This document shows positions 52,935 through 64,000 of a stretch of 64,000 nt of DNA, piece by piece (the first letter of the stretch is position 1; each line of letters begins with the position of its first letter). The notes below the pieces were generated by a model. That model saw nothing but the letters and a program-made list of their open reading frames with translations. It ran no database searches and was not told the DNA's origin. The translations under genes were made by a program, and so were the position numbers. The stretch is from Bradyrhizobium septentrionale (lineage in GTDB: Bacteria; Pseudomonadota; Alphaproteobacteria; Rhizobiales; Xanthobacteraceae): assembly GCF_011516645.4 (NCBI RefSeq), contig NZ_CP088285.1:6528501-6592500 (forward strand), read 5' to 3'.

Positions 52935-54950
52935 TCAGGGTTCCCGCATTCCCTCGAGGCCTACCGGCAATACTCGGGAAAACAGATAGGTCAGCAATGT
53001 CCGTGCACCCGCCTTGATGTCGGCAGTGACGGTCATGCCTGGCTTTAGCTGGAAGCCTCCGGGCACCCCATACACCTTGAGCTGATCAATGGCCACGCGC
53101 GCCTTGTAGAAAACCGCTGCGCTATCACTTTGTGTGACGACCGTCCCACGCTGCGTATCTTGCCCTCCGCTGAAGCTATCGGGGCTGATGAAGCGGACAG
53201 TCCCCTCGGCCAAGCCGTATTGGACGAAGGGGAACGTGTCGAATTTGATCGCAACCTTCTGTCCGGCGTGAACGTAACCGGCATCGCCGGTGGCGATACG
53301 CATTTCTACCTCAAGCGGCGCATCGCTCGGTACGAGCGTGATCAGCGGCTCGCCGGATTGCAGCACCGAGCCGACCGAGACCTTAGCCACGCTAAGGACC
53401 ACGGCGTCCTGGTCGGCGCGTAAGTCAACGAGTTCGCGCCGAAGTGTTGCCTTGCGCAGGCTTTCAGTGGCATCGCTCAGGCTGCGCCTGCGCAACGTAA
53501 GTTCCTCGCTGATCTTCGCCTTCCACTGCTGTTCGTAACCGTCGCGCTCGGCGACAAGCTGATCGAGGTCGCGGTGGGCACGCTCGGCTGCACCCGTGGC
53601 GTCAGTCAAGTTGCGTTGCATCTCGATCGCTTGGTCTTCCGCGATCAGGCGGTTCACCTGGCTGCCAACCTGCAGCCGTTCGAGCTCGCGTCGCTTCGAC
53701 TCAAGCACACTCGCGATCCGATAGCGCTGACCGAACGCTTCGACGTCGTGCTCGGCGCGGGTTATCTGCGCCTGAAGCCCGCTGAGCTTCTGGTTGTAGC
53801 TCTCAATTTGATAGCGATACTGCGCCTGGCGCTGGCCATACATTGCAACCTGCAAGACCGTTGAGGTGTCAGCGCTCGTTGGCTGGTACGGCGTCCCGGA
53901 AGCTTCCGCCGTAAGCCGGTCGACCTCGGCCTGGAAGCTCTTCACCTGTGTCTGCAGCGCACTTACATCGGCCGACGAGAAGGTCGGGTCGAGGCGCGCC
54001 AGCAACTCTCCGGCGCGCACGGTCTGGCCCTCGCGCACGTTGATCGCGCGCACAATAGCAGTCTCGAGAGGCTGTACGACGTTGGTCGCCTGAAGTGACA
54101 CGACTCGTCCCGAGCCGGTTACGACCATATCAATCGGGAACAAAGCAGAGACCGCCATCGAGGCGATGATCGCCGACACAGCTGTCCAGAGCATGCTCCG
54201 CGCGGCAGGCTTGAGCGGTGCTTCGACAAGCGCTGCAGTCGGAGACTCAAATTCGAGTAGCGCCGCCGGTGGTGCGTCAACTTTGCTGCGCTCGCTAAAC
54301 AGTCGGTTTATGGCGGGGACCGTCAACGCCATGGCCCTCGGAATTGGGGTCCAGCGAATGCTCTGGGCGGCGGACTTGGCGAGGGCTTTTCGCACGGTGC
54401 CCGGAGACTTGAGGTCTTGTGACGGCACTGCGGATGCCGTGCCCCATCTGCGAACGCCAAACAAACTGAAGCGCCTGCGCGAAAGCGATAGCACCCGTGA
54501 CGGATTCGAAAGCTGAGCTGCAGCCGACGTCGTTTCAATTTTTGCGTGGGGCACTACCGACAGTGGGAAGGCTACTGCTTGCGTGCGGCGCGCTATTGTC
54601 GCCTGATCACTGTACGGAGAGGGCGCTTGTTCGTTCTGGGTTACCGCAATCGCGGCCGGTGCCGGTGATTGAGCTGGATGGTGAGCGCCGTCCGCGATAC
54701 GCCTACTCGGCAACGCCCGAGGCGTTTGGGGTGGATGCCCGCGGCTTCGGTCAGCCTCTACCTTCTGAATGGCTTCCTCAAGGGCAAGCCGCTCACATAT
54801 CAGCTCTGGCTTCGTGAGCGGCGGATTTCGGTTGCGTGAATGACGGATGAAAGCAGAGCGAGTGCGCTCATAAAGTTCTTGCCGAGCTTCGCCCGTGTTG
54901 GGCTCGAGAGCAGCGACGGCCTTGTCGATGAGCGGGTAATACTTCGTCAT
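52935..54950 (-). CDS. HlyD-family T1SS adaptor with a long N-terminal extension
   Basis: 671 residues, against about 400-480 for ordinary adaptors. Residues 1-75 form an extra helical domain (MTKYYPLIDKAVAALEPNTG, RQELYERTRSAFIRHS, LTKPELICERLALEEAIQKVEAD) and residues ~75-260 a Pro/Ser/Arg-rich linker. A transmembrane helix at ~270-292 (WTAVSAIIASMAVSALFPIDMVV) is followed by a full HlyD: GSGRVVSLQATNVVQPLETA, a long coiled coil, LRADQDAVVLSVAKVSVGSVLQSGEPLITLVP and a C-terminal beta domain. The N-terminal domain would be cytoplasmic, where it could contact the exporter or its cargo. It is the last gene of the ABC/Sel1/HlyD operon. No TolC-like gene accompanies it. Confidence 0.9.
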   Translation of the reverse strand: MTKYYPLIDKAVAALEPNTGEARQELYERTRSAFIRHSRNRNPPLTKPELICERLALEEAIQKVEADRSRGHPPQTPRALPSRRIADGAHHPAQSPAPAAIAVTQNEQAPSPYSDQATIARRTQAVAFPLSVVPHAKIETTSAAAQLSNPSRVLSLSRRRFSLFGVRRWGTASAVPSQDLKSPGTVRKALAKSAAQSIRWTPIPRAMALTVPAINRLFSERSKVDAPPAALLEFESPTAALVEAPLKPAARSMLWTAVSAIIASMAVSALFPIDMVVTGSGRVVSLQATNVVQPLETAIVRAINVREGQTVRAGELLARLDPTFSSADVSALQTQVKSFQAEVDRLTAEASGTPYQPTSADTSTVLQVAMYGQRQAQYRYQIESYNQKLSGLQAQITRAEHDVEAFGQRYRIASVLESKRRELERLQVGSQVNRLIAEDQAIEMQRNLTDATGAAERAHRDLDQLVAERDGYEQQWKAKISEELTLRRRSLSDATESLRKATLRRELVDLRADQDAVVLSVAKVSVGSVLQSGEPLITLVPSDAPLEVEMRIATGDAGYVHAGQKVAIKFDTFPFVQYGLAEGTVRFISPDSFSGGQDTQRGTVVTQSDSAAVFYKARVAIDQLKVYGVPGGFQLKPGMTVTADIKAGARTLLTYLFSRVLPVGLEGMREP

Positions 54951-55108
54951 TCAAAACCTGATATCGAGTTAAAATCTTCGCCTGGAGCTAGGCCAACCGA
55001 ACGCGTCTAGGTCAGTCAGTGTTTCTCCCCGTTCACGCAGGTTCGAGCCATCTGATTGTCGCAAACCTGCCGTCGATTTCGTACCCACCTCACGACAGCC
55101 TCAATCGG

Positions 55109-56878
55109 CTATGCAACTGAGCAACTTCCCTCTGGATCACGGACCTGTCCGCTCGGTTCTTTGGCAAGACGCGTCAATTCAAGTGTCGCTTCGGTTACCC
55201 CTTGGGCCTCAGCCGCCTCGAACCAGGGCCGTGCTTCAGCAAGATTAGTCCGGCCGGCAGCGTCGCCAAGGAGATATCGGCCAAACATCAGTTGCGCCCT
55301 CGGATGGCCGCGCTGCGCCGCGTCGCGGAACCAGCGCCGCGCCAGGTCACGATCTGCCGCAATATCATAACCGCCGTGATAAAGCGCACCAAGCGCGAAC
55401 ATCGCCCCAGCATGGCCCTGTTCAGTCGCCTTCTCGAATAGCGCGCGTGCGCCGGGATGATCGGCCGGTCCGCCTTGGCCGTTTACAAGCATCTCACCGA
55501 GTAGGACTTGCGCGTCGACGATCCCGGCGTCGGCGGCGCGCCTGAGCCAGGCTCGGCCCTCGACGGTGTTTTCCGGGACACCTCGGCCTTCAATCAAGAT
55601 CCGACCATACCAGTACTGGGCAGTTGGGACACCCACCGCGGCACGACGCAGCCACATTGCGGCCTTAGTATCGTCCCGCTCGATCCCGATGCCTTCAGCA
55701 AAGCAGACGGCGAAGTTGAAGGCGGCGATGAGGTCACCCGTTTCGGCGGCCCGTTCGAACCAATGACGAGTCTTCGCTTGATCGCCGGACGTGCCGCTGC
55801 CGCGAAGCACGAGATTCGCAAAGTCGACTTTCGACTGTTCGTTGCCGAGCTCAATTGCGCGCTCCAGCCAGAAAGTGGCGAGGTCCGAATCGCGGCCGAC
55901 GGCGGTGCCGATGGAGTAGAGCTGACCCAGTGTTCTCGCAGCTGGCGCGTAACCTCCTTCAGCGGCGCGCTCGAGCCAGGCTACTGCTTCAACATAGTTA
56001 GGTGGCAACTCACCTCCGCGTGCGTACAGCAGGCCAACTCGAGCGGCCGCTTCCGCATCGCCGGCAAGTGCGGCCCGGCGCAGCCATGTTTCGCCTTCGA
56101 CCAAGTCACGCTCGATACCGTGACCATTGACGAGGGCAACGCCCAAGCGCCTTTGTGCGAGGCGTACGTTCTTGTTGGCGGCGCGACGATACAGCTCGAG
56201 CGCTCGAGTCAAGTCAGCTCTCACGCCTATACCGAATTCGGTGAGCGCAGCGATCAGATAAAGAGCCGTCGGAATACCGGCCGATGACGCCTTCGCAATT
56301 TGTTCAACCGCCTCTCTTTGCGTCCGCTCGTCCTGTGCCCTGCGAAGCAGGGCGAGACCAAGGCCGAGGCATCCTTGAGGACAGCCGGCTTCCGCGGAGC
56401 GCGCGTACCAGCGCTCAGCTTCCGGCTCATCGGTGATGGAATCGGGACCGGAAGTTAGAATATACGCGAGAAGCGCCTGGCCTTCGGCCGAGCCGCCGTC
56501 GGCGGCGCGTCGCGCCCAGTTGAGGGCCGCTAGGAAATCTGGCCCGCCACTTTCATCGTCTATAAAGAGAGCCGCGCTCTGCTCAGGGACGATCGATCCT
56601 TCGACATACAATAGGGCGACGAAAAACTGGGCGTCTGCCGAACCTCCTTCCGCAGCGCGTTGAAGCCAGCGTGCCGCCTCTGAGGTCGCTTGTGGCACGC
56701 CGGTGCCTTCGAGGTAGCATCGTCCGACCCGATACTGCGCTTCGATACAGCCACCGCGGGCGGCGTAGGCAAGTTGATGGAAGCCTTCGACGGCCCGGCC
56801 TGACTCAAGAAGCTCAATCCCCAGTCGGGCGCGGGCTGACGTTGAGACCGGTGCAATCAGACGATCAACGAAACTCAT
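55109..56878 (-). CDS. Sel1-like repeat protein inside the T1SS operon
   Basis: 589 residues from ATG 56878. Nearly the whole protein consists of ~12-14 Sel1 (SLR) units of ~36 residues, e.g. AARWLQRAAEGGSADAQFFVALLYVEG, ETWLRRAALAGDAEAAARVGLLYARG, RAWLRRAADAGIVDAQVLLGEMLVNGQG. These build alpha/alpha solenoids used as protein-interaction scaffolds. No signal peptide is evident, so it is probably cytoplasmic. It lies 22 bases after the exporter gene and 158 bases before the adaptor gene. A substrate-binding or assembly factor for the secreted proteins is a reasonable inference. Confidence 0.9.
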   Translation of the reverse strand: MSFVDRLIAPVSTSARARLGIELLESGRAVEGFHQLAYAARGGCIEAQYRVGRCYLEGTGVPQATSEAARWLQRAAEGGSADAQFFVALLYVEGSIVPEQSAALFIDDESGGPDFLAALNWARRAADGGSAEGQALLAYILTSGPDSITDEPEAERWYARSAEAGCPQGCLGLGLALLRRAQDERTQREAVEQIAKASSAGIPTALYLIAALTEFGIGVRADLTRALELYRRAANKNVRLAQRRLGVALVNGHGIERDLVEGETWLRRAALAGDAEAAARVGLLYARGGELPPNYVEAVAWLERAAEGGYAPAARTLGQLYSIGTAVGRDSDLATFWLERAIELGNEQSKVDFANLVLRGSGTSGDQAKTRHWFERAAETGDLIAAFNFAVCFAEGIGIERDDTKAAMWLRRAAVGVPTAQYWYGRILIEGRGVPENTVEGRAWLRRAADAGIVDAQVLLGEMLVNGQGGPADHPGARALFEKATEQGHAGAMFALGALYHGGYDIAADRDLARRWFRDAAQRGHPRAQLMFGRYLLGDAAGRTNLAEARPWFEAAEAQGVTEATLELTRLAKEPSGQVRDPEGSCSVA

Positions 56879-56900
56879 CCTGTCGCCTTGCGTGGTGCGC

Positions 56901-59210
56901 TTACTCTCGTGCCGCAGAGGATTTAAGCGAACGCGGGCGCCCACCCTCCAAATGCCGGTGTTGCTGCTGCCAGAGCTGTCGATAAACGGCACAGCGTTCA
57001 AGTAGCTCTTCGTGTGGGCCGATATCGACGACCTTACCCCTTTCTAAGACGAGGATCTGATCGCAATCGACCAGCGAGGATAACCGATGCGAGACGATGA
57101 TCATCGTCCGGCCTTTGGCGATACGCAAAAGGTTGGCGTTGACAAGTGCCTCGCTCTCGGGATCGAGCGCGCTCGTCGCCTCGTCCAAGATCAGAAGGCG
57201 CGGATCGGAAACGAGTGCGCGTGCGATGGCAAGACGCTGGCGCTGTCCTCCCGATAGATTGGACGAAGTTTCCTCAATCCAGGTCTCGTACCCCCGCGGC
57301 AGCCGCTCGATAAACTCCTCGGCACCCGCCAGGCGGGCCGCCTGCATAGCATGCTCCAGGGTTAAGCCAGGCCGGCTGGCAATGATGTTATCCCGCACAG
57401 TGCCACGAAACAGGAAGTTGTCCTGCATGACTACGCCAAAGCTGCTGCGCAGGTGCGTTAGATTGATCTCACGTAGATCGATGCTATCGATTTTAAGGTA
57501 ACCGTTGTATTCGCGGTTAATGCCCTGCAGCAGGCGAGCGATCGTCGATTTTCCCGATCCGCTCCGACCGACGAGCCCGAGCATGGTGCCTGCCGGAATC
57601 TCAAATGAGACACGGTCAAGCGCCGGCACCGTGGATCCTTGATAAGTAAAGGAGAGATCCTGGAAGGCGATCGCGCCCTCAAATTTCGGTCGAAGCCCGT
57701 TCCGCATTGCCGCCGTTTCCGTTGGGTGGTTGAGCACATCAGCCACCTCACTCACCGAAAGGCGAACTTCCTCGATATCTTGCATCAGTTTTGCGAGGCT
57801 AATGAGCGGGCTTGCTACTCTAGCGCCGAGCATTAAGAACGCGATAAGAACACCACCGGTAATTCCGGTGCTGCCCGGCGGCCACGCAACAAGAAGATAG
57901 CAGCCAACGAGTAGAACCCCGCGATTGATGAATGCCTCGATTGGGTTCACGATGGTCTGCGCGACATTCGAGATGCGTCCCGCGTCGAGGCGCGCTTGGC
58001 CGGCCTCGGCCACGCGCGCGTCCCACTCCTCATTGCGTACCCTTTCGATTGCAAGGGACTTGACCGTCCGCATGCCGTACACGGTCTCGACAAGTACGGA
58101 GTTCTTGCGGTTTTCAGCTGTCACGAGCCGCGCAAAAACCCGCCGTATCGCGGGCAAGAATGCCAATACCACGAGAGCAACGACGGCAGACGCTGCAAGG
58201 ACCAACCAGGCGAGCGTAGCGCTCATCCAGAACAGGAACGGCAGCAGTGCGATCAGCGTGAATATGTCGAGAAACGTGCTGACGAGCTTGCCGGTGAAGA
58301 AACTGCGAATGTTGAAGATTTGGCCAACTTTGCGAGCTGTCTCGCCGGTCGGGTGGCGCTCGAAGAAGTCCATTGGCAGTGCAAGCAGCCGCCGGAACAC
58401 ATGCATTCCCAACCGCGCGTCGATCCGCGTTGCAGTGACCTCAATGATTTCGCGACGCGCATAGCCAAGCAGCGTGTCGTAGGCCGTGACGAGGATCAGT
58501 ATGAGCGAGATCATACCCAGCGTCGACATGGCCTGATGCGTAATCACCCGATCGATCGCGACCAGGATCAGGAAAGGCGGCACGATTTGCAAGACACTTA
58601 AGCTTATTGAGGCGACGGCGATCTCGCGCAGATTGCGGCGCTCTTCCAATACGCGATACATCATCCACGAAAACGAGAACGGCTCCTCGTCGGCAGCAGC
58701 GCCTCGCTCACGCCGCACGAGCAGTACGTCTCCGCGCCAGACGTTGGCGAGGCGAAGCTCATCGACGGCAACGGGCTTTTCACCGGGACGGTTTGGATCC
58801 TGGACAGATACCGTTCCAGCATTGGCATCGCGCGAGACCACGATGCCCGCACCACCATCGGATAACAGTAGCACTACTGGGGTGTCCGACTGCATGCGGA
58901 TCAGGTGACGCCATCGGAGACGCGTCGCCTTTGCCCATAGACCACCTTCGCGCGCCCATGTGACAAGAGCGGCGGGAGATGGCACCTCGCCGGGCAGAGC
59001 GCGCAACGCCTTGCGATCGAGTTCAACGCCGTGGTGCTGGGCGACAAAGATAAGTGCGTCTACTCGTGGCTTAGCCGCATCACGCTTCTCTTTTCCGACG
59101 GAGATGCCGCCAGGCGCGGGCCTTGCCTCGCGGAACTCTTCCGAAACTTGGAGGTCAAACTCCGGCTCCACGTAACGCCCCCACTTTCGATCTGTTGGAT
59201 AAGGATTCAT
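56901..59210 (-). CDS. Type I secretion ABC exporter with degenerate C39-like domain (second system)
   Basis: 769 residues from ATG 59210 (GGAGAG upstream). Residues ~50-170 are a C39-like domain without the catalytic Cys (DALIFVAQHHGVELDRKALRALPGE). Six transmembrane helices follow (LREIAVASISLSVLQIVPPFLILVAIDRVI...), then an ATPase with Walker A GRSGSGKST, signature NLSGGQRQRLAIARAL, Walker B LLILDEATSALDPES and switch His VSHRLSSL. It heads the minus-strand operon and is divergent from two candidate cargo genes at 59859 and 60585. It is only distantly similar to the exporter at 42680, so the two systems are not recent duplicates. Confidence 0.94.
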   Translation of the reverse strand: MNPYPTDRKWGRYVEPEFDLQVSEEFREARPAPGGISVGKEKRDAAKPRVDALIFVAQHHGVELDRKALRALPGEVPSPAALVTWAREGGLWAKATRLRWRHLIRMQSDTPVVLLLSDGGAGIVVSRDANAGTVSVQDPNRPGEKPVAVDELRLANVWRGDVLLVRRERGAAADEEPFSFSWMMYRVLEERRNLREIAVASISLSVLQIVPPFLILVAIDRVITHQAMSTLGMISLILILVTAYDTLLGYARREIIEVTATRIDARLGMHVFRRLLALPMDFFERHPTGETARKVGQIFNIRSFFTGKLVSTFLDIFTLIALLPFLFWMSATLAWLVLAASAVVALVVLAFLPAIRRVFARLVTAENRKNSVLVETVYGMRTVKSLAIERVRNEEWDARVAEAGQARLDAGRISNVAQTIVNPIEAFINRGVLLVGCYLLVAWPPGSTGITGGVLIAFLMLGARVASPLISLAKLMQDIEEVRLSVSEVADVLNHPTETAAMRNGLRPKFEGAIAFQDLSFTYQGSTVPALDRVSFEIPAGTMLGLVGRSGSGKSTIARLLQGINREYNGYLKIDSIDLREINLTHLRSSFGVVMQDNFLFRGTVRDNIIASRPGLTLEHAMQAARLAGAEEFIERLPRGYETWIEETSSNLSGGQRQRLAIARALVSDPRLLILDEATSALDPESEALVNANLLRIAKGRTMIIVSHRLSSLVDCDQILVLERGKVVDIGPHEELLERCAVYRQLWQQQHRHLEGGRPRSLKSSAARE

Positions 59211-59858
59211 CTCTCCGCGGCAACGTGCGAATAAGCGTATCGCCGCGCACAACAGCCGCGCATCCTCGATCTGCGGGCGATGATGGTATCACTCGTCCGG
59301 CATTTGGCAAACGCTAGACGGCAGCGAGACTCGAGTCGTCGCGCTACCGCGTTGGCATCCCTCTATCTTCGTCTAGCCGTGGTTGCTCGATGTCACGATC
59401 ATCCGGCCGCCGCGTGTTCCAACGTGCTGTTTGCGACTGGCTGGTCACCTGGCTCATCCGAAAATTCCGGGGTAATCAAAAAGGGGGAAGTACCCCCGGC
59501 GCGGATCGACGAGATCTTGTGACTTTGCTGGTTGGCGCTCTTGTCCGATGAACATCCGACAAAGAGGCAGGCGAGCACAGTTCCATCGGTTTGTTCGTCA
59601 TTTTTCATTGAGATAGTCGGGAATGCCGGTGCACGAATAACAGAAATAGATTTCGTAAGACGATTGCAGAAAGAATGGGCAACAAACAAATCGCCGCCGA
59701 AAGCAAGCCTTCGTCGGACGTGGAACTTGCTTCCGCGTGTCGTGCGTTCGATCGTGATCGACTCTGCGAACAACATAGGTCAATTGACTCTACGCATTCC
59801 TGCGTGTTGGCTGCGCCGATTCCACCTGCCGGGCTCCTTGGCTTTCCGGAGTGTTTTG
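59211..59858. other. 648-base divergent intergenic region of the collagen-like/T1SS island
   Basis: It lies between the exporter operon (minus) and the 144-residue protein gene (plus), so both promoters should be here. Composition is more AT-rich than the surroundings around 59590-59700. ORFs cross it in several frames, but none has a ribosome site plus plausible composition. The plus-strand frame 59280-59522 is the least bad and remains unsupported. Confidence 0.6.
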
Positions 59859-60293
59859 ATGAAAAGCAATTTTGGCACCACCAGCGAACTCCGTAAGGGA
59901 AATGACAACACTGACGGAGCGAGAGGACCGGTGGGAGGGTATGGCTTCGTAGAGGTCGTCGGACGAGCTCATGCAAGCAGCAACGTCGAGATTCGAATTC
60001 AGCGCGGCGACGATGAATTCGTCATCCTCGGGACGACAACTACTCTACCGCTAACGGATCCGTTCCTGCAGCCGGTGGCGACGCCGGATGCGAGCAACAG
60101 GTTTGCTTTCAGAACCGGCGTTCAACCCGGGACTTACAGTTTTGAGGTGCGGCTTCAAGGCGCATCACTGGAAGCAGCATCTAACCTGGCTTTGACGGAT
60201 CTCGTTTCGGCGAAGAAATACTCTTTCGAAGAGGGCAGCGGAGGTACCGGGCGCTTCGTCACGCACGACGTCACTGTCACGGCAGCCGCCTAA
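59859..60293 (+). CDS. Small beta-rich protein related to the N-terminal domain of the collagen-like protein
   Basis: 144 residues from ATG 59859, with GGAG eight bases upstream; the longer open frame to 59532 has no such support. After a polar, Gly-containing N-terminus (NFGTTSELRKGNDNTDGARGPVG) comes one beta-sandwich-like domain: GFVEVVGRAHASSNVEIRI, FVILGTTTTLPLTDPF, FAFRTGVQPGTYSFEVRL, ending FVTHDVTVTAAA. The same order of motifs occurs in residues 5-122 of the next protein ([42 protein letters not shown]). No signal peptide is present, consistent with type I secretion. The family is otherwise unknown. Confidence 0.7.
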   Translation: MKSNFGTTSELRKGNDNTDGARGPVGGYGFVEVVGRAHASSNVEIRIQRGDDEFVILGTTTTLPLTDPFLQPVATPDASNRFAFRTGVQPGTYSFEVRLQGASLEAASNLALTDLVSAKKYSFEEGSGGTGRFVTHDVTVTAAA

Positions 60294-63236
<2,943 letters not shown>

Positions 63237-63287
63237 TCGACACGCGCGACCATGGGAGGAGTGCGACCCGGTTTGCACTTCTCCGCT

Positions 63288-63364
63288 AATCAGATCGCGC
63301 AGGCAGGCGAGGGCGTCCTGCGTGATCAAGGCGACGAAGCTCATGCGGCCGCTGCTGCCGTTTC
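63288..63364 (+). pseudogene. Middle fragment of the lipoprotein gene (copy of 49230-49306)
   Basis: The stretch reading 'cagatcgcgcaggc', a 2-base deletion, then 'gcgtcctgcgtgatcaaggc' and '...ccgctgctgccgtttc' matches the intact gene from about 49230 to 49306 with few substitutions. It carries no start or stop of its own. It ends exactly where the other fragment (52083) begins in the parent gene. It lies between the collagen-like gene and an IS66 end. Confidence 0.8.
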
Positions 63365-63419
63365 GTACGCATACGACGAAGGCCGCCTGATTGACGCATG
63401 CGCGTGGGCGTGGCGATCT

Positions 63420-64000
63420 GTAAGATAGCGTTGGGTGAAGGTCAGGCGGCCTGCTGATCGGTGGGGTTGTTGGCTTGCCGCAGGAGCTTCCATTCCCAGG
63501 GCAGCAGTTCGCGCAGACGCGAAGTGGGAAGATCGGCGATCCGGGCGAGGACGTCGGCGAGCCAGGCTTTGGGATCGACGTTGTTCAGGCGGCAGGTCGT
63601 GATCATCGTCAGCATGATGGCAGCGCGGTCGGCGCCGCGCAGGCTGCCGGCGAAGGTCCAGTTGCGCCTGCCCAACGCGATGCCGCGCAACGCTCTTTCA
63701 GCGGCATTATTGCTGAGGCAGATCCTGCCATCATCGAGGAAGCGGGAGAAGTCGTCCCAGCGCCTGAGCATGTAGTTCATGGGCTTCAGGACCTCGGAGG
63801 AGCGCGACAGGGTTTCTCGCTCGCGGAGCAGCCAGTCGTGCAAGCCATCGAGAAGCGGCTTGCTTCTCTCCTGGCGTACGGCACGCCGCTCGTCGGCATT
63901 GCGGTCGTTGATGGCGCGCTCGATCTCGAACAGAGCGTCAAGACGCCTGACCGCCTCCAGCGCGATCGGGGAGACCGGTTTGCCCTTGCGGCCTTCCCTG
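63420..64000 (-). mobile_element. IS66-family element, one end visible
   Basis: The left end is taken at GTAAGATAGCG (63420), which fits the GTAA-starting terminal repeats of IS66 elements. The transposase gene follows inward and the element continues past the window. The usual 8-bp target duplication would be 63412-63419 but the other copy is not visible. Confidence 0.75.
63442..64000 (-). CDS. tnpC: IS66-family transposase, C-terminal part
   Basis: The frame is open to the window edge; the visible part starts in GRKGKPVSPIALEAVRRLDALFEIERAI. It continues with the IS66 C-terminal blocks WDDFSRFLDDGRICLSNNAAERALRGIALGRRNWTFAGS and AAIMLTMITTCRLNNVDPKAWLADVLARIAD, closing with the short Pro-Trp-Glu tail ELLPWEWKLL. 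The catalytic Glu region (NNAAERALR) is intact. About 186 of the usual ~500 residues are present because the window ends. Confidence 0.93.
   Translation of the reverse strand, partial: REGRKGKPVSPIALEAVRRLDALFEIERAINDRNADERRAVRQERSKPLLDGLHDWLLRERETLSRSSEVLKPMNYMLRRWDDFSRFLDDGRICLSNNAAERALRGIALGRRNWTFAGSLRGADRAAIMLTMITTCRLNNVDPKAWLADVLARIADLPTSRLRELLPWEWKLLRQANNPTDQQAA

Noticed and set aside
59280..59522. 80-residue plus-strand ORF in the divergent promoter region
   Set aside because: No ribosome site, overlaps the likely promoter zone, Arg/Ala/Ser-rich composition and no homology that I recognise.

Overview
The window is a high-GC alphaproteobacterial chromosome segment, most probably from Bradyrhizobium or a close relative. 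This rests on codon and base composition, the HAAT-type amino-acid transporter cluster, dispersed palindromic repeats of the kind I recall from Bradyrhizobium/Rhodopseudomonas, and IS1182- and IS66-family elements. The assignment is from memory of gene families, not from a search.

Left part (1-31.6 kb): a catabolic and transport region. It opens with the 3' end of an amidase, then a decayed minus-strand pair: a serine hydrolase with an in-frame TAG and a peptide-type binding protein with an internal out-of-frame deletion. A LuxR-type regulator follows, then a gene-free kilobase full of inverted repeats, a gamma-glutamyltransferase, an AraC regulator and an outer-membrane channel. A long plus-strand operon comes next: amidohydrolase, CobW GTPase, substrate-binding protein, two ATPases, two permeases, copper amine oxidase and a small exported protein. 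It is met by a minus-strand group (HAD phosphatase, UPF0261/Tm-1-like protein, class III aminotransferase) and then a plus-strand trio (aldehyde dehydrogenase, a second class III aminotransferase, SDR). An IS1182 element sits exactly at the SDR stop codon, in front of a second SDR. Together these genes suggest import and oxidation of an amine- or amide-containing compound through aldehyde and amino-acid intermediates. Several small exported proteins follow.

Middle part (31.8-46.8 kb): a complete type I secretion adhesin locus. A 2724-residue RTX adhesin contains nine near-identical ~183-residue repeats. It is followed by a LapG-like periplasmic cysteine protease, an HlyD adaptor, an ABC exporter with a degenerate C39-like domain and a TolC-like channel. 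No LapD/GGDEF-EAL partner is in the window.

Right part (47-64 kb): an accessory, rearranged region with a NYN/LabA-type nuclease, gene fragments (NYN 5' end, two pieces of a lipoprotein gene, a glycosyltransferase remnant) and several proteins I cannot assign. Then comes a second type I secretion island: an ABC exporter, a Sel1-repeat protein and an unusual HlyD with a long N-terminal extension, all on the minus strand. Divergent from it are a 144-residue beta-rich protein and an 883-residue collagen-like protein with about 206 uninterrupted Gly-X-Thr triplets. The two pieces of the broken lipoprotein gene flank this island in permuted order. An IS66 transposase runs off the right end. The collagen/T1SS/Sel1 island is the best candidate for an undescribed system.
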